64,000 nucleotides of DNA from the NCBI GenBank assembly GCA_036272935.1, contig DATAXP010000008.1:1-64000 (forward strand), written 5' to 3'. The notes under the pieces are model-generated. The model did not search any database. It was not told the DNA's origin and worked only from the letters and a program-made list of their open reading frames with translations. This document shows positions 1 through 8,709 of this stretch, piece by piece. This DNA is from DATAXP01 sp036272935. GTDB taxonomy: Bacteria > Planctomycetota > Planctomycetia > Pirellulales > PNKZ01. Positions within the stretch are counted from its first letter, which is position 1. Every line of letters starts with the position of its first letter. The position numbers were made by a program, and so were the translations under genes.

Positions 1-2
1 GA

Positions 3-28
3 CGCCAAACGTCGCCGACGTTCCGGCG
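3..28. repeat. Short imperfect inverted repeat
   Basis: The arms CGCC/GGCG (3-6 and 25-28) and AACGTC/GACGTT (8-13 and 17-22) form a hairpin with a three-base loop. No T-tract follows on either strand, so it does not look like a terminator. It lies downstream of the small gene at 82-369 inside the mobile block. Its role is unknown. Confidence 0.4.
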
Positions 29-81
29 GCTAAAGGATCGGATCGCTACCGCGACACGCAACACCGACCGGAGACCCCTTA

Positions 82-369
82 CTAACCTAGCGCCACCACT
101 TTCGACCGCCCCGCGCCGCCATTTTCAACCGCCGTTAACAGGTGATACAGTTCGGTAGCAAACTCTTTGGCGAACGCAGCATCGTAGCTGTCGAAGCAGT
201 GCGACGACTCAAGCACTTTGAGCAATCGGTCCGCCAATCGCTTTTGGCCTGCTGCCTCGGCAGTCAGATGTTTAGCGGCATCGACGAACAGAGGGTACGA
301 CCCATTTCGAGCTTGCACGATTCGGAGGAGTCCTCCGAGGATTTCAATACGTTCAACGTCGTAAGGCAT
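82..369 (-). CDS. Small hypothetical protein of the integrated element (95 aa)
   Basis: The start at 369 is chosen because AAAGGA lies six to seven bases upstream of the ATG that encodes MPYDVERIE; a longer reading would start ten codons earlier without such a site. The product is mainly helical in character with no signal peptide or membrane segment, and I do not recognise its family. It lies 75 bases downstream of the larger minus-strand gene at 445-1644, from which it is separated by a perfect hairpin (394-423), so the two may share a transcript. A regulatory or accessory role in the element is possible but unsupported. Confidence 0.6.
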   Translation of the reverse strand: MPYDVERIEILGGLLRIVQARNGSYPLFVDAAKHLTAEAAGQKRLADRLLKVLESSHCFDSYDAAFAKEFATELYHLLTAVENGGAGRSKVVALG

Positions 370-393
370 GACTTGTCCTTTCTGGTATGACTG

Positions 394-423
394 GCCCACG
401 CCCTCAACTGCGAGGGCGTGGGC
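394..423. repeat. Perfect 12-bp hairpin between two element genes
   Basis: GCCCACGCCCTC (394-405) and GAGGGCGTGGGC (412-423) pair perfectly around a six-base loop. The hairpin lies between the stop of the gene at 445-1644 and the ribosome binding site of the gene at 82-369, both on the minus strand. No T-tract follows, so an RNA-processing, attenuation or mRNA-protecting role is more likely than simple termination. It could also be a protein binding site. Confidence 0.6.
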
Positions 424-444
424 ATGACAATCTGGATGAAGTGG

Positions 445-1644
445 TTACTCGATGGGCTTGACTGTGATGCTCGACTCGGAGCCAATGCCGCCGTCGCCAA
501 CCAAGTCAGCAAATACCTGGAGCATCTGCTGCAATTCGGTTTCATCGAGCGTGGCTTGCCCGCTCTCGATGCCGCTCCACTCAGCAGCCCACACTGCAAA
601 ATCGCCGGTCAGCCGAACTTCGTAGGATAGGCGTTCGTCGGCGGGTTTCCCCGGTTCGGCATCTTCGCCGTCGTCCTTTTCCTCGTCGTCCGATTCATCT
701 GTGTTGACCAACTTCGGCTTGAGCTTCGTTTCAACCTCATCCAGTAGGCGTTGCAGTTTCTTCCGCTGCTCCTCCAATTCCTTGTCTGACTGCCATTGCT
801 CTGAGAGCTGAATAAGCGGCGTCACGAGGTTATCGAGGACTTCGCCTCGTGCGACTGCGAGTAATCGTTCGTCGGAAGGGAATGTCTGTTCGGTGCCACA
901 TACTTCCGTCAGGCAATCGGCCAGTGGTCGGCTTTCCGCTTCGGACTTTTGCCGAGCCTCGGTCAAGAGGTCCGGTTGCAGTCGCCGATTCGTTCCAAGT
1001 CGTTCAAGTGACCGAAACTCCTCGTAGCTCAGGTCTGCGGGAAAGCCCGAGTGCTGTCGGCGGTTGACGAATGCCGTTTGCCGCTCGACCGCTGCCTGGA
1101 GCATCTTCTTGTTGCGTCGTTTTCCCAGGCGGCGAGCTTCGTCGTCTGCCTCCTCAATGGCCCTCACAAAGCACTCAGGTTCTTCTTCGAGCGGACCAAG
1201 CACCTGGGCGTCATCCACTGTCAACTGGTAAGAACCCTTACCACGCTCCTCCAGCAGTTGGAGCCTGCGAAGCCAGTTGATCTGCTGAGTTGCCCATTGG
1301 CGAGTGCGTCCCCATCGCCCGGCCATGTATTCATCGAAGTTGCTGTACCTCTCTCGGTACAACTTCCCTTCTCTAATCTGACGAAGGGCGGTGATCGAGT
1401 CTCGCTGCCCTTTCTCAAACTCAACTTCAAGGCGTTCGAGATCGGTTTGTTCTTGGCTGCTGAGTCTCAGCACCACGTCGTCTTGCAACAGCGACACGTA
1501 ACCATCGTTCCGAAGTCGAACGAGTGCGATGTGAAGTTTGTCGATGTCAGGTTGGACAGCATTCAACTCCGACACCCTCATGCGGCCTCGCTGCCGCAAC
1601 GCTTCAATGATCTCCTCGACCCCAACGTTCGTACCTGCACTCAT
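445..1644 (-). CDS. ParB/plasmid-type helix-turn-helix protein of the element (399 aa)
   Basis: The start at 1644 has a strong AAAGGAG six bases upstream; upstream in-frame ATGs lack this. About residues 7-70 look like a winged-helix segment. Around residues 80-130 is a stretch of the type LYRERYSNFDEYMAGRWG followed by a helix-turn-helix-like segment. This motif resembles one I associate with ParB-like and other DNA-binding proteins on plasmids and integrative elements. The C-terminal third has a glutamate/lysine-rich coiled coil and a very acidic linker (ESDDEEKDDGEDAE). No ParB nuclease box is visible. A role in maintenance, regulation or recombination-directionality control of the element is inferred only from context. 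Confidence 0.6.
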   Translation of the reverse strand: MSAGTNVGVEEIIEALRQRGRMRVSELNAVQPDIDKLHIALVRLRNDGYVSLLQDDVVLRLSSQEQTDLERLEVEFEKGQRDSITALRQIREGKLYRERYSNFDEYMAGRWGRTRQWATQQINWLRRLQLLEERGKGSYQLTVDDAQVLGPLEEEPECFVRAIEEADDEARRLGKRRNKKMLQAAVERQTAFVNRRQHSGFPADLSYEEFRSLERLGTNRRLQPDLLTEARQKSEAESRPLADCLTEVCGTEQTFPSDERLLAVARGEVLDNLVTPLIQLSEQWQSDKELEEQRKKLQRLLDEVETKLKPKLVNTDESDDEEKDDGEDAEPGKPADERLSYEVRLTGDFAVWAAEWSGIESGQATLDETELQQMLQVFADLVGDGGIGSESSITVKPIE

Positions 1645-1871
1645 GGCGTCTCCTTTCGAGAGCGACATGGCCGACGCAATAGCGGCGTCTCGCAGCAGAC
1701 ACGGCTGAGTGCCGTCGCCAATAAGGCGAAAGCCAAAAAGCAGTACCCTCTCCGTCGGGGGGCCGTTCATTCAATGCTCATTCCTCGGAAAACTTTTTCT
1801 GTCCTACGAGGCTAGCGGCGTTCGCCTTTGATATTCGGTGGGCCGCTGACTGTGCAGACGGAGAAACGGCG

Positions 1872-2972
1872 ATGCGACCGAATCTGACGATTGCTTTGTT
1901 CCTGTACCGCTTCCGTTGCGGATGGGTGTGGTCCGAGAAAGGAGGCTGGTCGAAAGACGATCCACCACGCTGGGAAAAGCCGCTCAAAGAAATTGAGCGA
2001 GCCGACCTGACGAAGAACGTCGAGGAGGAAGGGGCTTGGCTAGCGAAGCTCAGTGAAGCAGAACGTGAGTCCTACTGGCGAAATACGGCGGCGTTCATCC
2101 TCGCTGAGAATCAAATTCAGGATGACCAACTCCGGCACGGCTCGTTGGATTCGAGTAAAGAAAAGGGAATCGAACCAGCCGACCTCGGATATGAGTGTGG
2201 CGATCCACTCCAGATGTCGCTGGTGGACCTAGGCGATGATCTGCTGACCGAGATCATGGGCCGAACTGATCCGAATGGCGAGATTGAATCCGACTCCAAG
2301 TTTTCTGAATACTTGGACGCCAAGTTTTTCTCAGCCTTGCAATTTGCTCATCCGAATTTGGCCGACTACCTCGCCGCTCGACCGGACGCTGATGGTAAGT
2401 GCGTGATCGGCGGTCGAACGTTAGAGGCTTTTACTGCCGACGAACGAGCGGCGTTGACACCTGCACTCGTCAGAAGGGTATTGCAGCCACTCAACGTGCT
2501 TGGATCGACCGGCCCCAGTCAGGTCGAGCCTCCCAAGACGAGAACGACACTCATCAGAAGCCTTCTGCTGCAAGGATTAACGCCGACGCCAATCCGCAAT
2601 CAGCTTGAGGAACGAGGCATGAGAGTCGATCTGGGTTTGGTCAAGAAGGTACGGCGTGAACTTTCCGCCTACCTAACGACGATGATCGAGCGAGCCGAAT
2701 CGTTGATAAACCGGAAAGGCAAACTGCTCGAACTGGTGGAATCGAAGCAATTCCTGGAAGTCGCCTCGGCTCTGAAAGTCGATTTGGAACGCTGGCTCGA
2801 ACAAAATTCTGGAAGTTGTCGTCCCGAGGACATCCCGGCTGCGTTCGGACTTTTGATCGACGACTACGAAAAGTCTTCGGCGATTGACGCATTCACGGCG
2901 TCCGTCATGCGGGAGCTTGTCGAGTCCAAGCAATTCGCACGGGCCATCGTCCTGCTGCAAGTGCGGACTTGA
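1872..2972 (+). CDS. Hypothetical protein upstream of the serine recombinase (366 aa)
   Basis: The ATG at 1872 has GGAG about eight bases upstream. The protein is soluble and helical, and I recognise no family. The C-terminal half carries a short internal repeat, ELVESKQF, at about residues 288-295 and again near 349-356, each followed by an alanine-rich hydrophobic helix. A central segment (about 225-265) has the character of a DNA-binding helix-turn-helix (LLLQGLTPTPIRNQLEERGM). It is divergent from the gene at 445-1644 with 227 bases between, where the promoters should lie, and the recombinase reading frame follows directly. A recombinase partner or regulator is plausible but unproven. Confidence 0.6.
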   Translation: MRPNLTIALFLYRFRCGWVWSEKGGWSKDDPPRWEKPLKEIERADLTKNVEEEGAWLAKLSEAERESYWRNTAAFILAENQIQDDQLRHGSLDSSKEKGIEPADLGYECGDPLQMSLVDLGDDLLTEIMGRTDPNGEIESDSKFSEYLDAKFFSALQFAHPNLADYLAARPDADGKCVIGGRTLEAFTADERAALTPALVRRVLQPLNVLGSTGPSQVEPPKTRTTLIRSLLLQGLTPTPIRNQLEERGMRVDLGLVKKVRRELSAYLTTMIERAESLINRKGKLLELVESKQFLEVASALKVDLERWLEQNSGSCRPEDIPAAFGLLIDDYEKSSAIDAFTASVMRELVESKQFARAIVLLQVRT

Positions 2973-3160
2973 ACCCGACGCCATGCAATCGTTCGTCAGA
3001 GGCAACGTGCCCGTCGAACAATTCTGACAAATCGCCGTTTTTGTCGTCCTATGCGGCAGTGGCGTCCGCCTTATCAAGTGTAGTCGGCCAACTGCCTTGC
3101 CTCGCTGTCTACATTTGTTTCGATGCCCGTGCCGACACCACGCCTCCGGAATTCGAGAAC

Positions 3161-5242
3161 ATGGAACGACCTTCCCCTTCGCTCCTTCAAACTTTGCCCG
3201 GCTCATGGTACGTCCGCATCTCGGATGACGAGACGAAGCAGGATGTGCAAAGCCAGCGAGACATGATTGCCCGCTGGCTCCAGCGGCACGAACTCTCGAT
3301 TCCGCACCACTTCCGATTCGAGGACGCCGAGGGCTACACGCCTCGTCACCGACCCGATGACCGCCCAGCGTTTCAACGGCTCATGGCCGCAGTCCGTTCC
3401 ACGCAAGTTCGGTGGATCGTGATCGACCACCAATACCGCTTTGGCGGCTCCGATCCGTGGCACTACGCCGCCATGATCCATGAGTTACGGAAGCACCGAT
3501 GTCAGCTTTGGACGGTGGATGACGAGTTGCTGACGGCAGACGATGCTCTAGCTTTTTTCCAGGGCGGATTGAAGGCGAACGCCTCGAAGGAGGAGCAGCA
3601 CTCGAAGGCTCGACACGTCATTCGAGGAAAACGTACCAAGGCCCTGGCAGGCGAGTATCACGGTGGCTACGTGCCTTACGAACTCGACGTGATCTGTTTT
3701 GACCGGGCAACCAACATCGAGCAGTGGCGAGTGCAAGTCGAGGGGCACTACAAACGACTGAAAATCTGGGCAGACGGAAGAACTGAGCGATTCGATGGCA
3801 AAGGCAACTTCCCGGCTCGGGAGGCCAACCAATTCTTTCGGCTGGGGTGGAGTGTCGATCAAAAACGAGTCGAGGTCGTCCAGACCGTCTTCGGGATGTT
3901 CGCCAAACAAGCGATCAGTGCCTACGGAATCTCCAACCACTTGAACCGATGCAGGGTAAAGCCGAACTATCGAGAAGAATATTGGCTGGGATCGCACATC
4001 TACTCGATGCTGCGGAACACGGCGTACATCGGACGACCGGCGAGCAACAAGTTCGGACAGGGAGAATTCCTCGAAGACGATGGTGAACAGGTTCGTCCCG
4101 TGATTTGCACGAAAGGACGACGTGAACGACCAAAAACGGCGTGGTGGATTCCAGATCACGAAGTCTATCCACCGCTCGTTGCCAAGGAGGTCTGGGACAA
4201 AGTGCAAGCGAAGCTCGACGCCCATGTTCCACAGCGTCGTGCTCCAAAGACCGCCGACCTGTGGCTGGCGGGGTTCGTCCGCTGTGCCAGGTGCGGCAAA
4301 CGAATGCGTGGCCAGAAGCGACCGAATTACTACCAGTTCTCATGCCCAACCGGCGAGCAGGACAAGAGTAACAAATTCGGCTGTCTTCGTAACGCCATCA
4401 ACCAACAGATCATCGAGCGGATTGTCATCGACTACCTGAACGAGATCGGCGAGGCCGTGAACGTGTTGCGTCAGGTTCAAGTCACAGGCGAAACGCTGCT
4501 TCTCGACAGCCTCAAGGACCACCTTGGCCAATACCTGTACGACAATCTCGACATCTCGCTTCGCATGGCGAAGTTCGTGCATGAATTCGCTGGCGAAAAA
4601 GTCTTTCGGCAACTTCGAGAGCGGTTCCCGACCAGTGATTTTGTACCTCAAGAGGACTTCGGGAAGCTGATTCACGCTGCCATGCAGGATTGCAGCGACC
4701 TGGGAATTGCCATCGCTCCCGAGCTAGCTCCATTTCGGCTGTCGGTGGTTTATGACCTTCTGTTCGAGCACAACGAGACGATCCTAAAAGCACGCTTCGA
4801 GGACTTCGACGAACAACGTAAGCGTGCTGCTCACGAACTCGTCCGGCTTCCCGATGATGTCTCTAAACGAACGCTCAAGGAATACCAGAAACGTCTGCTC
4901 GACATCGAGCAGGACTTGGGCAAGACCGAGAACATGCTTGACCACCTGACCAGCAGGGGCGACGACAATGAGCAGCAAACCAAAGAACTGCTGTCAGCTA
5001 TTGCGAATGCCAAAGCTGCTATCCGAGAAGACGAAGGGCTTCGGGGCCGAACGGAGGCTTTGGGCCAGGTGATCGACCAGATCAACGTTTGGTTCGAGCC
5101 GACCGGCAAGAAATATCCGACAACAGTGCCGGTGTGGTGCGAGATCGTTCCGAAATTTGGCAGCAAGCGAGTCTACCGCTTCGATGGCGAGGACGATGGC
5201 CCGCCAGACGGCCCAAAGGGGACTGAAAACGCATTGGTTTGA
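3161..5242 (+). CDS. Large serine recombinase (site-specific integrase)
   Basis: An N-terminal resolvase domain starts with YVRIS, whose Ser is the expected nucleophile, followed by VQSQ in the position of the usual SQ motif and DHQYRFGG in the position of DRLSR. A recombinase domain follows (about residues 140-300 of this start). A zinc ribbon comes next with CARCGK and a later cysteine pair near residue 380-410. The C-terminal part has a long coiled coil and ends at the element boundary. The open frame extends upstream to about 2969 but only a TTG is available there, so the ATG at 3161 (693 aa) is preferred. The length fits large serine integrases. The enzyme should catalyse integration and excision of this element, and the truncated yjbQ next to its stop codon marks the target. 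Confidence 0.9.
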   Translation: MERPSPSLLQTLPGSWYVRISDDETKQDVQSQRDMIARWLQRHELSIPHHFRFEDAEGYTPRHRPDDRPAFQRLMAAVRSTQVRWIVIDHQYRFGGSDPWHYAAMIHELRKHRCQLWTVDDELLTADDALAFFQGGLKANASKEEQHSKARHVIRGKRTKALAGEYHGGYVPYELDVICFDRATNIEQWRVQVEGHYKRLKIWADGRTERFDGKGNFPAREANQFFRLGWSVDQKRVEVVQTVFGMFAKQAISAYGISNHLNRCRVKPNYREEYWLGSHIYSMLRNTAYIGRPASNKFGQGEFLEDDGEQVRPVICTKGRRERPKTAWWIPDHEVYPPLVAKEVWDKVQAKLDAHVPQRRAPKTADLWLAGFVRCARCGKRMRGQKRPNYYQFSCPTGEQDKSNKFGCLRNAINQQIIERIVIDYLNEIGEAVNVLRQVQVTGETLLLDSLKDHLGQYLYDNLDISLRMAKFVHEFAGEKVFRQLRERFPTSDFVPQEDFGKLIHAAMQDCSDLGIAIAPELAPFRLSVVYDLLFEHNETILKARFEDFDEQRKRAAHELVRLPDDVSKRTLKEYQKRLLDIEQDLGKTENMLDHLTSRGDDNEQQTKELLSAIANAKAAIREDEGLRGRTEALGQVIDQINVWFEPTGKKYPTTVPVWCEIVPKFGSKRVYRFDGEDDGPPDGPKGTENALV

Positions 5243-5250
5243 CCAGCACC
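5230..5250. other. Probable attachment-site junction (att) within yjbQ
   Basis: On the minus strand the reading goes from good YjbQ sequence (EGLVLV) into unrelated residues within a few codons. The expected continuation in the family is NAMHITASVF. The switch falls at about 5236-5242, overlapping the recombinase stop codon. A core such as GTCAA is possible because it would fit both sides, but the true crossover needs the other end or an empty site. Confidence 0.55.
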
Positions 5251-5363
5251 AGCCCCTCCTGGATGCCGCTCGTCCGGACGACGCGCTCGACCTCGGGCGT
5301 GATGTTCTCGAAGCCCATCCGCTCCGGCAGGTTGAAGGTCAGGTATTCGGTGAGGGATTTCAT
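5238..5363 (-). pseudogene. yjbQ: 5' fragment of yjbQ (UPF0047) cut by element integration
   Basis: From the ATG at 5363 the first 42 or so residues match the N-terminus of the YjbQ/UPF0047 family (ITPEVERVVRTSGIQEGLVL), a family with weak thiamine-phosphate-synthase-like activity. After VLV the frame runs into recombinase sequence, so the central NAMHITASVF region and all metal ligands are missing. The remaining two thirds of the gene should lie at the left end of the element, beyond base 1. The open frame continues to 5082 but that part is not YjbQ-like. Confidence 0.8.
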
Positions 5364-5468
5364 GGCTGGACAGGACTCCGCGACGAAGTACGTTAGGAAT
5401 CGGTTAGCGTGGCGATTGCAGCGTCATGTTGCCGCTCGACTCCCCGAGACGCAAGGGTTGGTCGCCTA

Positions 5469-6224
5469 ATGCCAGTGACCGTCGAATGGTCCGAGATTTT
5501 CTGGCGGCTGGTGTGTACGGGCATCGCCAGCGGCCTGATCGGCCTGAATCGCAGCGAGCACGGCCGACCGGCCGGTTTGCGGACGACGATGCTCGTTTGC
5601 TTCGCCGCATCAATCTCGATGATCCAAGCGAACCTGCTGATGCCGACCACCGGCAAGGCCTCCGATTCGTTCGTGGTGCTCGACCTGATGCGTCTGCCGC
5701 TGGGCATTTTATCGGGCATGGGCTTCATCGGCGCTGGTGCAATTCTACGCAAGGGGAATATGGTCCGTGGCGTGACCACGGCAGCGACGCTGTGGTTTGT
5801 GACCGTCATGGGCTTGTGCTTCGGCGGAGGTCAGATCGCGCTGGGCTGGACGGCCTTGGCGATTGGCTTCGTGGTGCTTCGGGCGCTGAAACGAGTCGAA
5901 AAGATGCTCGGCGAAGATTTGCGCGCCCGGCTCGCGTTGGTCATGGCCAGCGATGGTCCCACCGATCAGGAAGTGCGCCGCCGTTTACGTGACGCAGGAT
6001 TTCGCATCGCCGCGGCGAGCCTGGCCGCGTCGATGCGAACACAGCGCTGCAAGCTAGGCTACGAGCTGCAGTGGCATGGTAAGCACGGGTCGACGCAAGT
6101 GCCCGAGGTCGTCCATGACCTGGCCGGCACGTCGGGCGTGCTGATGTTGCAATGGCAGGCCAGCGGCACGGCAACCGACGATAAGACGGAAGCGCCTTCG
6201 GCCGGCGAAGCCCGCGGCGTCTGA
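5469..6224 (+). CDS. MgtC/SapB family membrane protein
   Basis: The N-terminal half has four to five hydrophobic segments and the family signatures GLIGLNRSEHGRPAGLRTTM and GMGFIGAGAI followed by GVTTAATLW, typical of MgtC/SapB proteins. The C-terminal part from about residue 150 is a soluble, ACT-like domain. Members sit in the inner membrane and are linked to magnesium limitation or modulation of ATP synthase; the role here is not shown. The start at MPVTVEWSE is chosen because the upstream extension lacks family character. It is a single gene divergent from the truncated yjbQ. Confidence 0.85.
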   Translation: MPVTVEWSEIFWRLVCTGIASGLIGLNRSEHGRPAGLRTTMLVCFAASISMIQANLLMPTTGKASDSFVVLDLMRLPLGILSGMGFIGAGAILRKGNMVRGVTTAATLWFVTVMGLCFGGGQIALGWTALAIGFVVLRALKRVEKMLGEDLRARLALVMASDGPTDQEVRRRLRDAGFRIAAASLAASMRTQRCKLGYELQWHGKHGSTQVPEVVHDLAGTSGVLMLQWQASGTATDDKTEAPSAGEARGV

Positions 6225-6331
6225 ACTCATCTCGCAACGGCCGTGCAGAACCCCTGGCCAGGTCGCGCGGCGCTCTTTACGATAACGGTCGCTTTCCAAT
6301 CGCCGATCAGGCCCACCGGTGGACGCACGCC

Positions 6332-7453
6332 ATGCACGATCCCCGCCGCGAGCGCTACGAAGCAGCCTTCCAATTCGCCATCCGCCAAGTCGATGCGCTG
6401 GTGCAGCACGCGCCGGATTACTTTCCCATCTACACCCTCAACGGCCGCTGGCAACACTCCGGCGAGTTGTGGACCGATTGGACCGGCGGCTTCCTGGTCG
6501 GCATGATGTGGAAGTTTTATCAGCGCACCGGCGACGAGGTTTGGCGCCAGCGGGCCGAACGCTATTGCCGCCTGCTCGAGCACCGCAAGCACGATCGCGA
6601 AGTGCACGACCTGGGCTTCATTTTTCTCAACAGCTATCTCCCCTGGTACGAGCTGTCGGGCGACACCGCGGTGCGCGACGTGCTGATCGACGCCGGCCGG
6701 ACACTGGCCAAGCGATTTAACGAACGAGGCCAATACCTGCGATCGTTCATCGGCCCCGAATCGCTGTTCGTCGACATCATGATGAACGTGCCGCTGATTC
6801 TGTGGGTGGCCCGCGAGACCGACGACCAGGACCTGCGCCGCATCGGCATGGCCCATTGCCGCACCACGCGCGATCGGCTGATGCGACCCGACGGCTCGAT
6901 GGCGCACGAAGGCATTTTCGATCCACAAACCGGTGAGTTCCTGCGGCAGTCGACCCACCAGGGGCTTTCGGCCGAGAGCGCTTGGGCACGCGGACTGGCC
7001 TGGTCGTTGTACGGCTTCAGCCAGGCCTACGGCGTCACCGGCGAGAAGGAGCTGCTCGACACCGCCGAGTGCAACGCCGACTACTGGATTTCGCATCTGC
7101 CGAAGGACCACGTGCCCTACTGGGACTTCGATGCCGACGTATCGCAGCCGGCCCCTTGGGGAGCGCAAAAGGACAGCTCGGCCGGCGCGATCGCCGCCAG
7201 CGCGCTCTTCGACCTGGAGCTGCAAACGAGCGAAGAAGGTCGCGCGGTGGTCGACCGCGACACCGCCACCGCGATGCTCGATTCCCTATGCACGCCCGAG
7301 TACCTGGCCCTGGAAACGCCCGGCTGGGAAGCGATCCTCAAGCACGGCGTCTATCACACGAAAAAGAATCTCGGCGTTGACGAATCGGTGATGTGGGGCG
7401 AATTCTTCTTCGTCGAAGCGCTCGACAAAGCGCTGGGACACGAAGCTCGATAG
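6332..7453 (+). CDS. Glycoside hydrolase family 88 (unsaturated glucuronyl hydrolase-like)
   Basis: The protein is 373 residues, near the usual size for unsaturated glucuronyl hydrolases. The two catalytic aspartates of the family are placed by HDLGFIF (Asp93) and FVDIMMNVPL (Asp148), and the conserved GLSAESAWARGLAW is present near residue 212-225. These enzymes hydrate and release unsaturated uronic acids from oligosaccharides left by polysaccharide lyases, in line with the polysaccharide-degrading lifestyle of many planctomycetes. No signal peptide is visible, so a cytoplasmic enzyme is inferred. No lyase or transporter genes are adjacent. Confidence 0.88.
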   Translation: MHDPRRERYEAAFQFAIRQVDALVQHAPDYFPIYTLNGRWQHSGELWTDWTGGFLVGMMWKFYQRTGDEVWRQRAERYCRLLEHRKHDREVHDLGFIFLNSYLPWYELSGDTAVRDVLIDAGRTLAKRFNERGQYLRSFIGPESLFVDIMMNVPLILWVARETDDQDLRRIGMAHCRTTRDRLMRPDGSMAHEGIFDPQTGEFLRQSTHQGLSAESAWARGLAWSLYGFSQAYGVTGEKELLDTAECNADYWISHLPKDHVPYWDFDADVSQPAPWGAQKDSSAGAIAASALFDLELQTSEEGRAVVDRDTATAMLDSLCTPEYLALETPGWEAILKHGVYHTKKNLGVDESVMWGEFFFVEALDKALGHEAR

Positions 7454-7459
7454 CAGGAA

Positions 7460-7551
7460 GGCTACGGACTACAGGCTACGGACTACAGGGAAGCATGGCT
7501 TCGGCTTGCCCGTTACTCCCGCAGCCGGTAGCCTGAAGCCCGGAGCCTAAA
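7460..7551. repeat. Short direct repeats in the GH88-ispG gap
   Basis: The 14-base unit GGCTACGGACTACA occurs twice in tandem (7460-7487). A similar block follows in inverted sense near 7523-7548 (GGTAGCCTGAAGCC), so the gap can form a weak hairpin. It looks like dispersed intergenic repeat sequence and not a coding region. Confidence 0.55.
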
Positions 7552-7554
7552 TTG

Positions 7555-8697
7555 ATGGATATTCAACGCAATCCGACTCGGGCGGTTCGCATTGGCAGCG
7601 TGACGATCGGCGCCGGTCACCCGATCGCCGTGCAGAGCATGACCGCCACGCACACGCAGGACGTGGCGGCCACGGTCGAGCAGGTAAACGCGCTGGCCGC
7701 CGCGGGAGCCGACATCGTGCGGATCGCCGTCGACAACTCGCGCGATGCCGAGGCGCTGGCCGAAATCCGCCGCCAGACCGACGCCAACCTGTCGGTCGAC
7801 CTGCAAGAGAACTATCGGCTCGCCTCGCAGGTGGCGCCGCATGTCGACAAGCTGCGCTACAATCCGGGGCACCTGTACCACCACGAGCGGCAAAAGCCGT
7901 GGCAGGACAAGGTGAAGTTCCTGGCCGACGTTGCCGGCGAGTGCGATTGCGCGATGCGCGTCGGCGTGAACTGCGGCTCGATCGACCCGGCCAAGCAGGA
8001 ACAATTTGCCGACGACGATCCGCTCGCCCCGATGTTGGCCAGTGCCTGGGAGCACTGCGAGCTGTTGGATTCGATCGGCTTCACGCGTTACAACGTGTCG
8101 CTGAAGGATTCCGATCCGGCGAAGGTGATTGAGGTGAATCGCCGCTTCGCCGCCGAGCGCCCCGACGTACCGCTGCACTTGGGTGTGACCGAAGCAGGCA
8201 TGCCGCCGGATGGCGTGATCAAGACGCGGATCGCCTTCGAGCAGCTTATCAGCCGCGGCATCGGCGATACGATTCGCGTCTCGCTGACGGTCCCCAACTC
8301 GCGCAAGCCCGAAGAGATTGCGGCTGGGCGCAAGATTCTCGACGACATTGCCGCCGGCCGCGTGCGCAGCGTGGTCGATTACGGCTTGTCGACTTTGAAC
8401 ATCATCAGTTGCCCGAGTTGCTCGCGGGTCGAGAACGAGGCGTTCATCGAGCTGGCCCAGCAGGTCAAGGAGCTGACCGCATATGCCCGGGACCATGCAC
8501 TTACGATTGCGGTGATGGGTTGCCGCGTGAACGGCCCCGGCGAAACCGACGACGCCGATCTGGGCCTGTGGTGCGGGCCGAACTTTGTGAACCTGAAGCG
8601 CGGCAAGGAAGAGCTCGGCGCGTTTGCGTACGATGCGATTCTCGATCGCGTGAAGAGCGAGCTCGACGCGCTAATTGCCAAACGCGCGATGGTGTAG
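7555..8697 (+). CDS. ispG: 4-hydroxy-3-methylbut-2-enyl-diphosphate synthase IspG (GcpE)
   Basis: This is the penultimate enzyme of the MEP isoprenoid pathway. It reductively converts 2-C-methyl-erythritol-2,4-cyclodiphosphate to HMBPP with a [4Fe-4S] cluster. The three cluster cysteines are in SCPSCSR (Cys286, Cys289) and GCRVNGPGE (Cys323). The N-terminal TIM-barrel motif PIAVQSMT is present. The length (380 aa) fits the short bacterial form without the plant-type insertion. ATG at 7555 is chosen over the TTG one codon before. It stands alone and converges with the alpha/beta hydrolase gene 12 bases downstream. Confidence 0.97.
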   Translation: MDIQRNPTRAVRIGSVTIGAGHPIAVQSMTATHTQDVAATVEQVNALAAAGADIVRIAVDNSRDAEALAEIRRQTDANLSVDLQENYRLASQVAPHVDKLRYNPGHLYHHERQKPWQDKVKFLADVAGECDCAMRVGVNCGSIDPAKQEQFADDDPLAPMLASAWEHCELLDSIGFTRYNVSLKDSDPAKVIEVNRRFAAERPDVPLHLGVTEAGMPPDGVIKTRIAFEQLISRGIGDTIRVSLTVPNSRKPEEIAAGRKILDDIAAGRVRSVVDYGLSTLNIISCPSCSRVENEAFIELAQQVKELTAYARDHALTIAVMGCRVNGPGETDDADLGLWCGPNFVNLKRGKEELGAFAYDAILDRVKSELDALIAKRAMV

Positions 8698-8709
8698 GCA
8701 ATCCGACGA

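Larger units (their letters stand above)
1..5240. mobile_element. Right part of an integrated element carrying a large serine recombinase
   Basis: This block holds four genes of unknown or mobile type and ends exactly where a truncated yjbQ gene begins. The recombinase gene is the last gene, and its stop codon touches the junction, the usual arrangement for large serine integrases beside their attachment site. No housekeeping gene occurs in the block, and its base composition looks less GC-rich than the rest of the window. The missing 3' part of yjbQ is not found between 1 and 82, so the left end must lie outside the window. The right boundary is inferred from loss of YjbQ similarity and is uncertain by about ten bases. 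Confidence 0.75.

Noticed and set aside
1051..1815. 254-residue plus-strand frame opposite the element gene
   Set aside because: It is antisense to the 399-aa gene, which has a ribosome binding site and normal composition; the plus frame shows neither.
6227..7225. 332-residue minus-strand frame opposite the GH88 gene
   Set aside because: Antisense shadow in GC-rich sequence; the plus strand encodes a full GH88 enzyme with both catalytic Asp residues.
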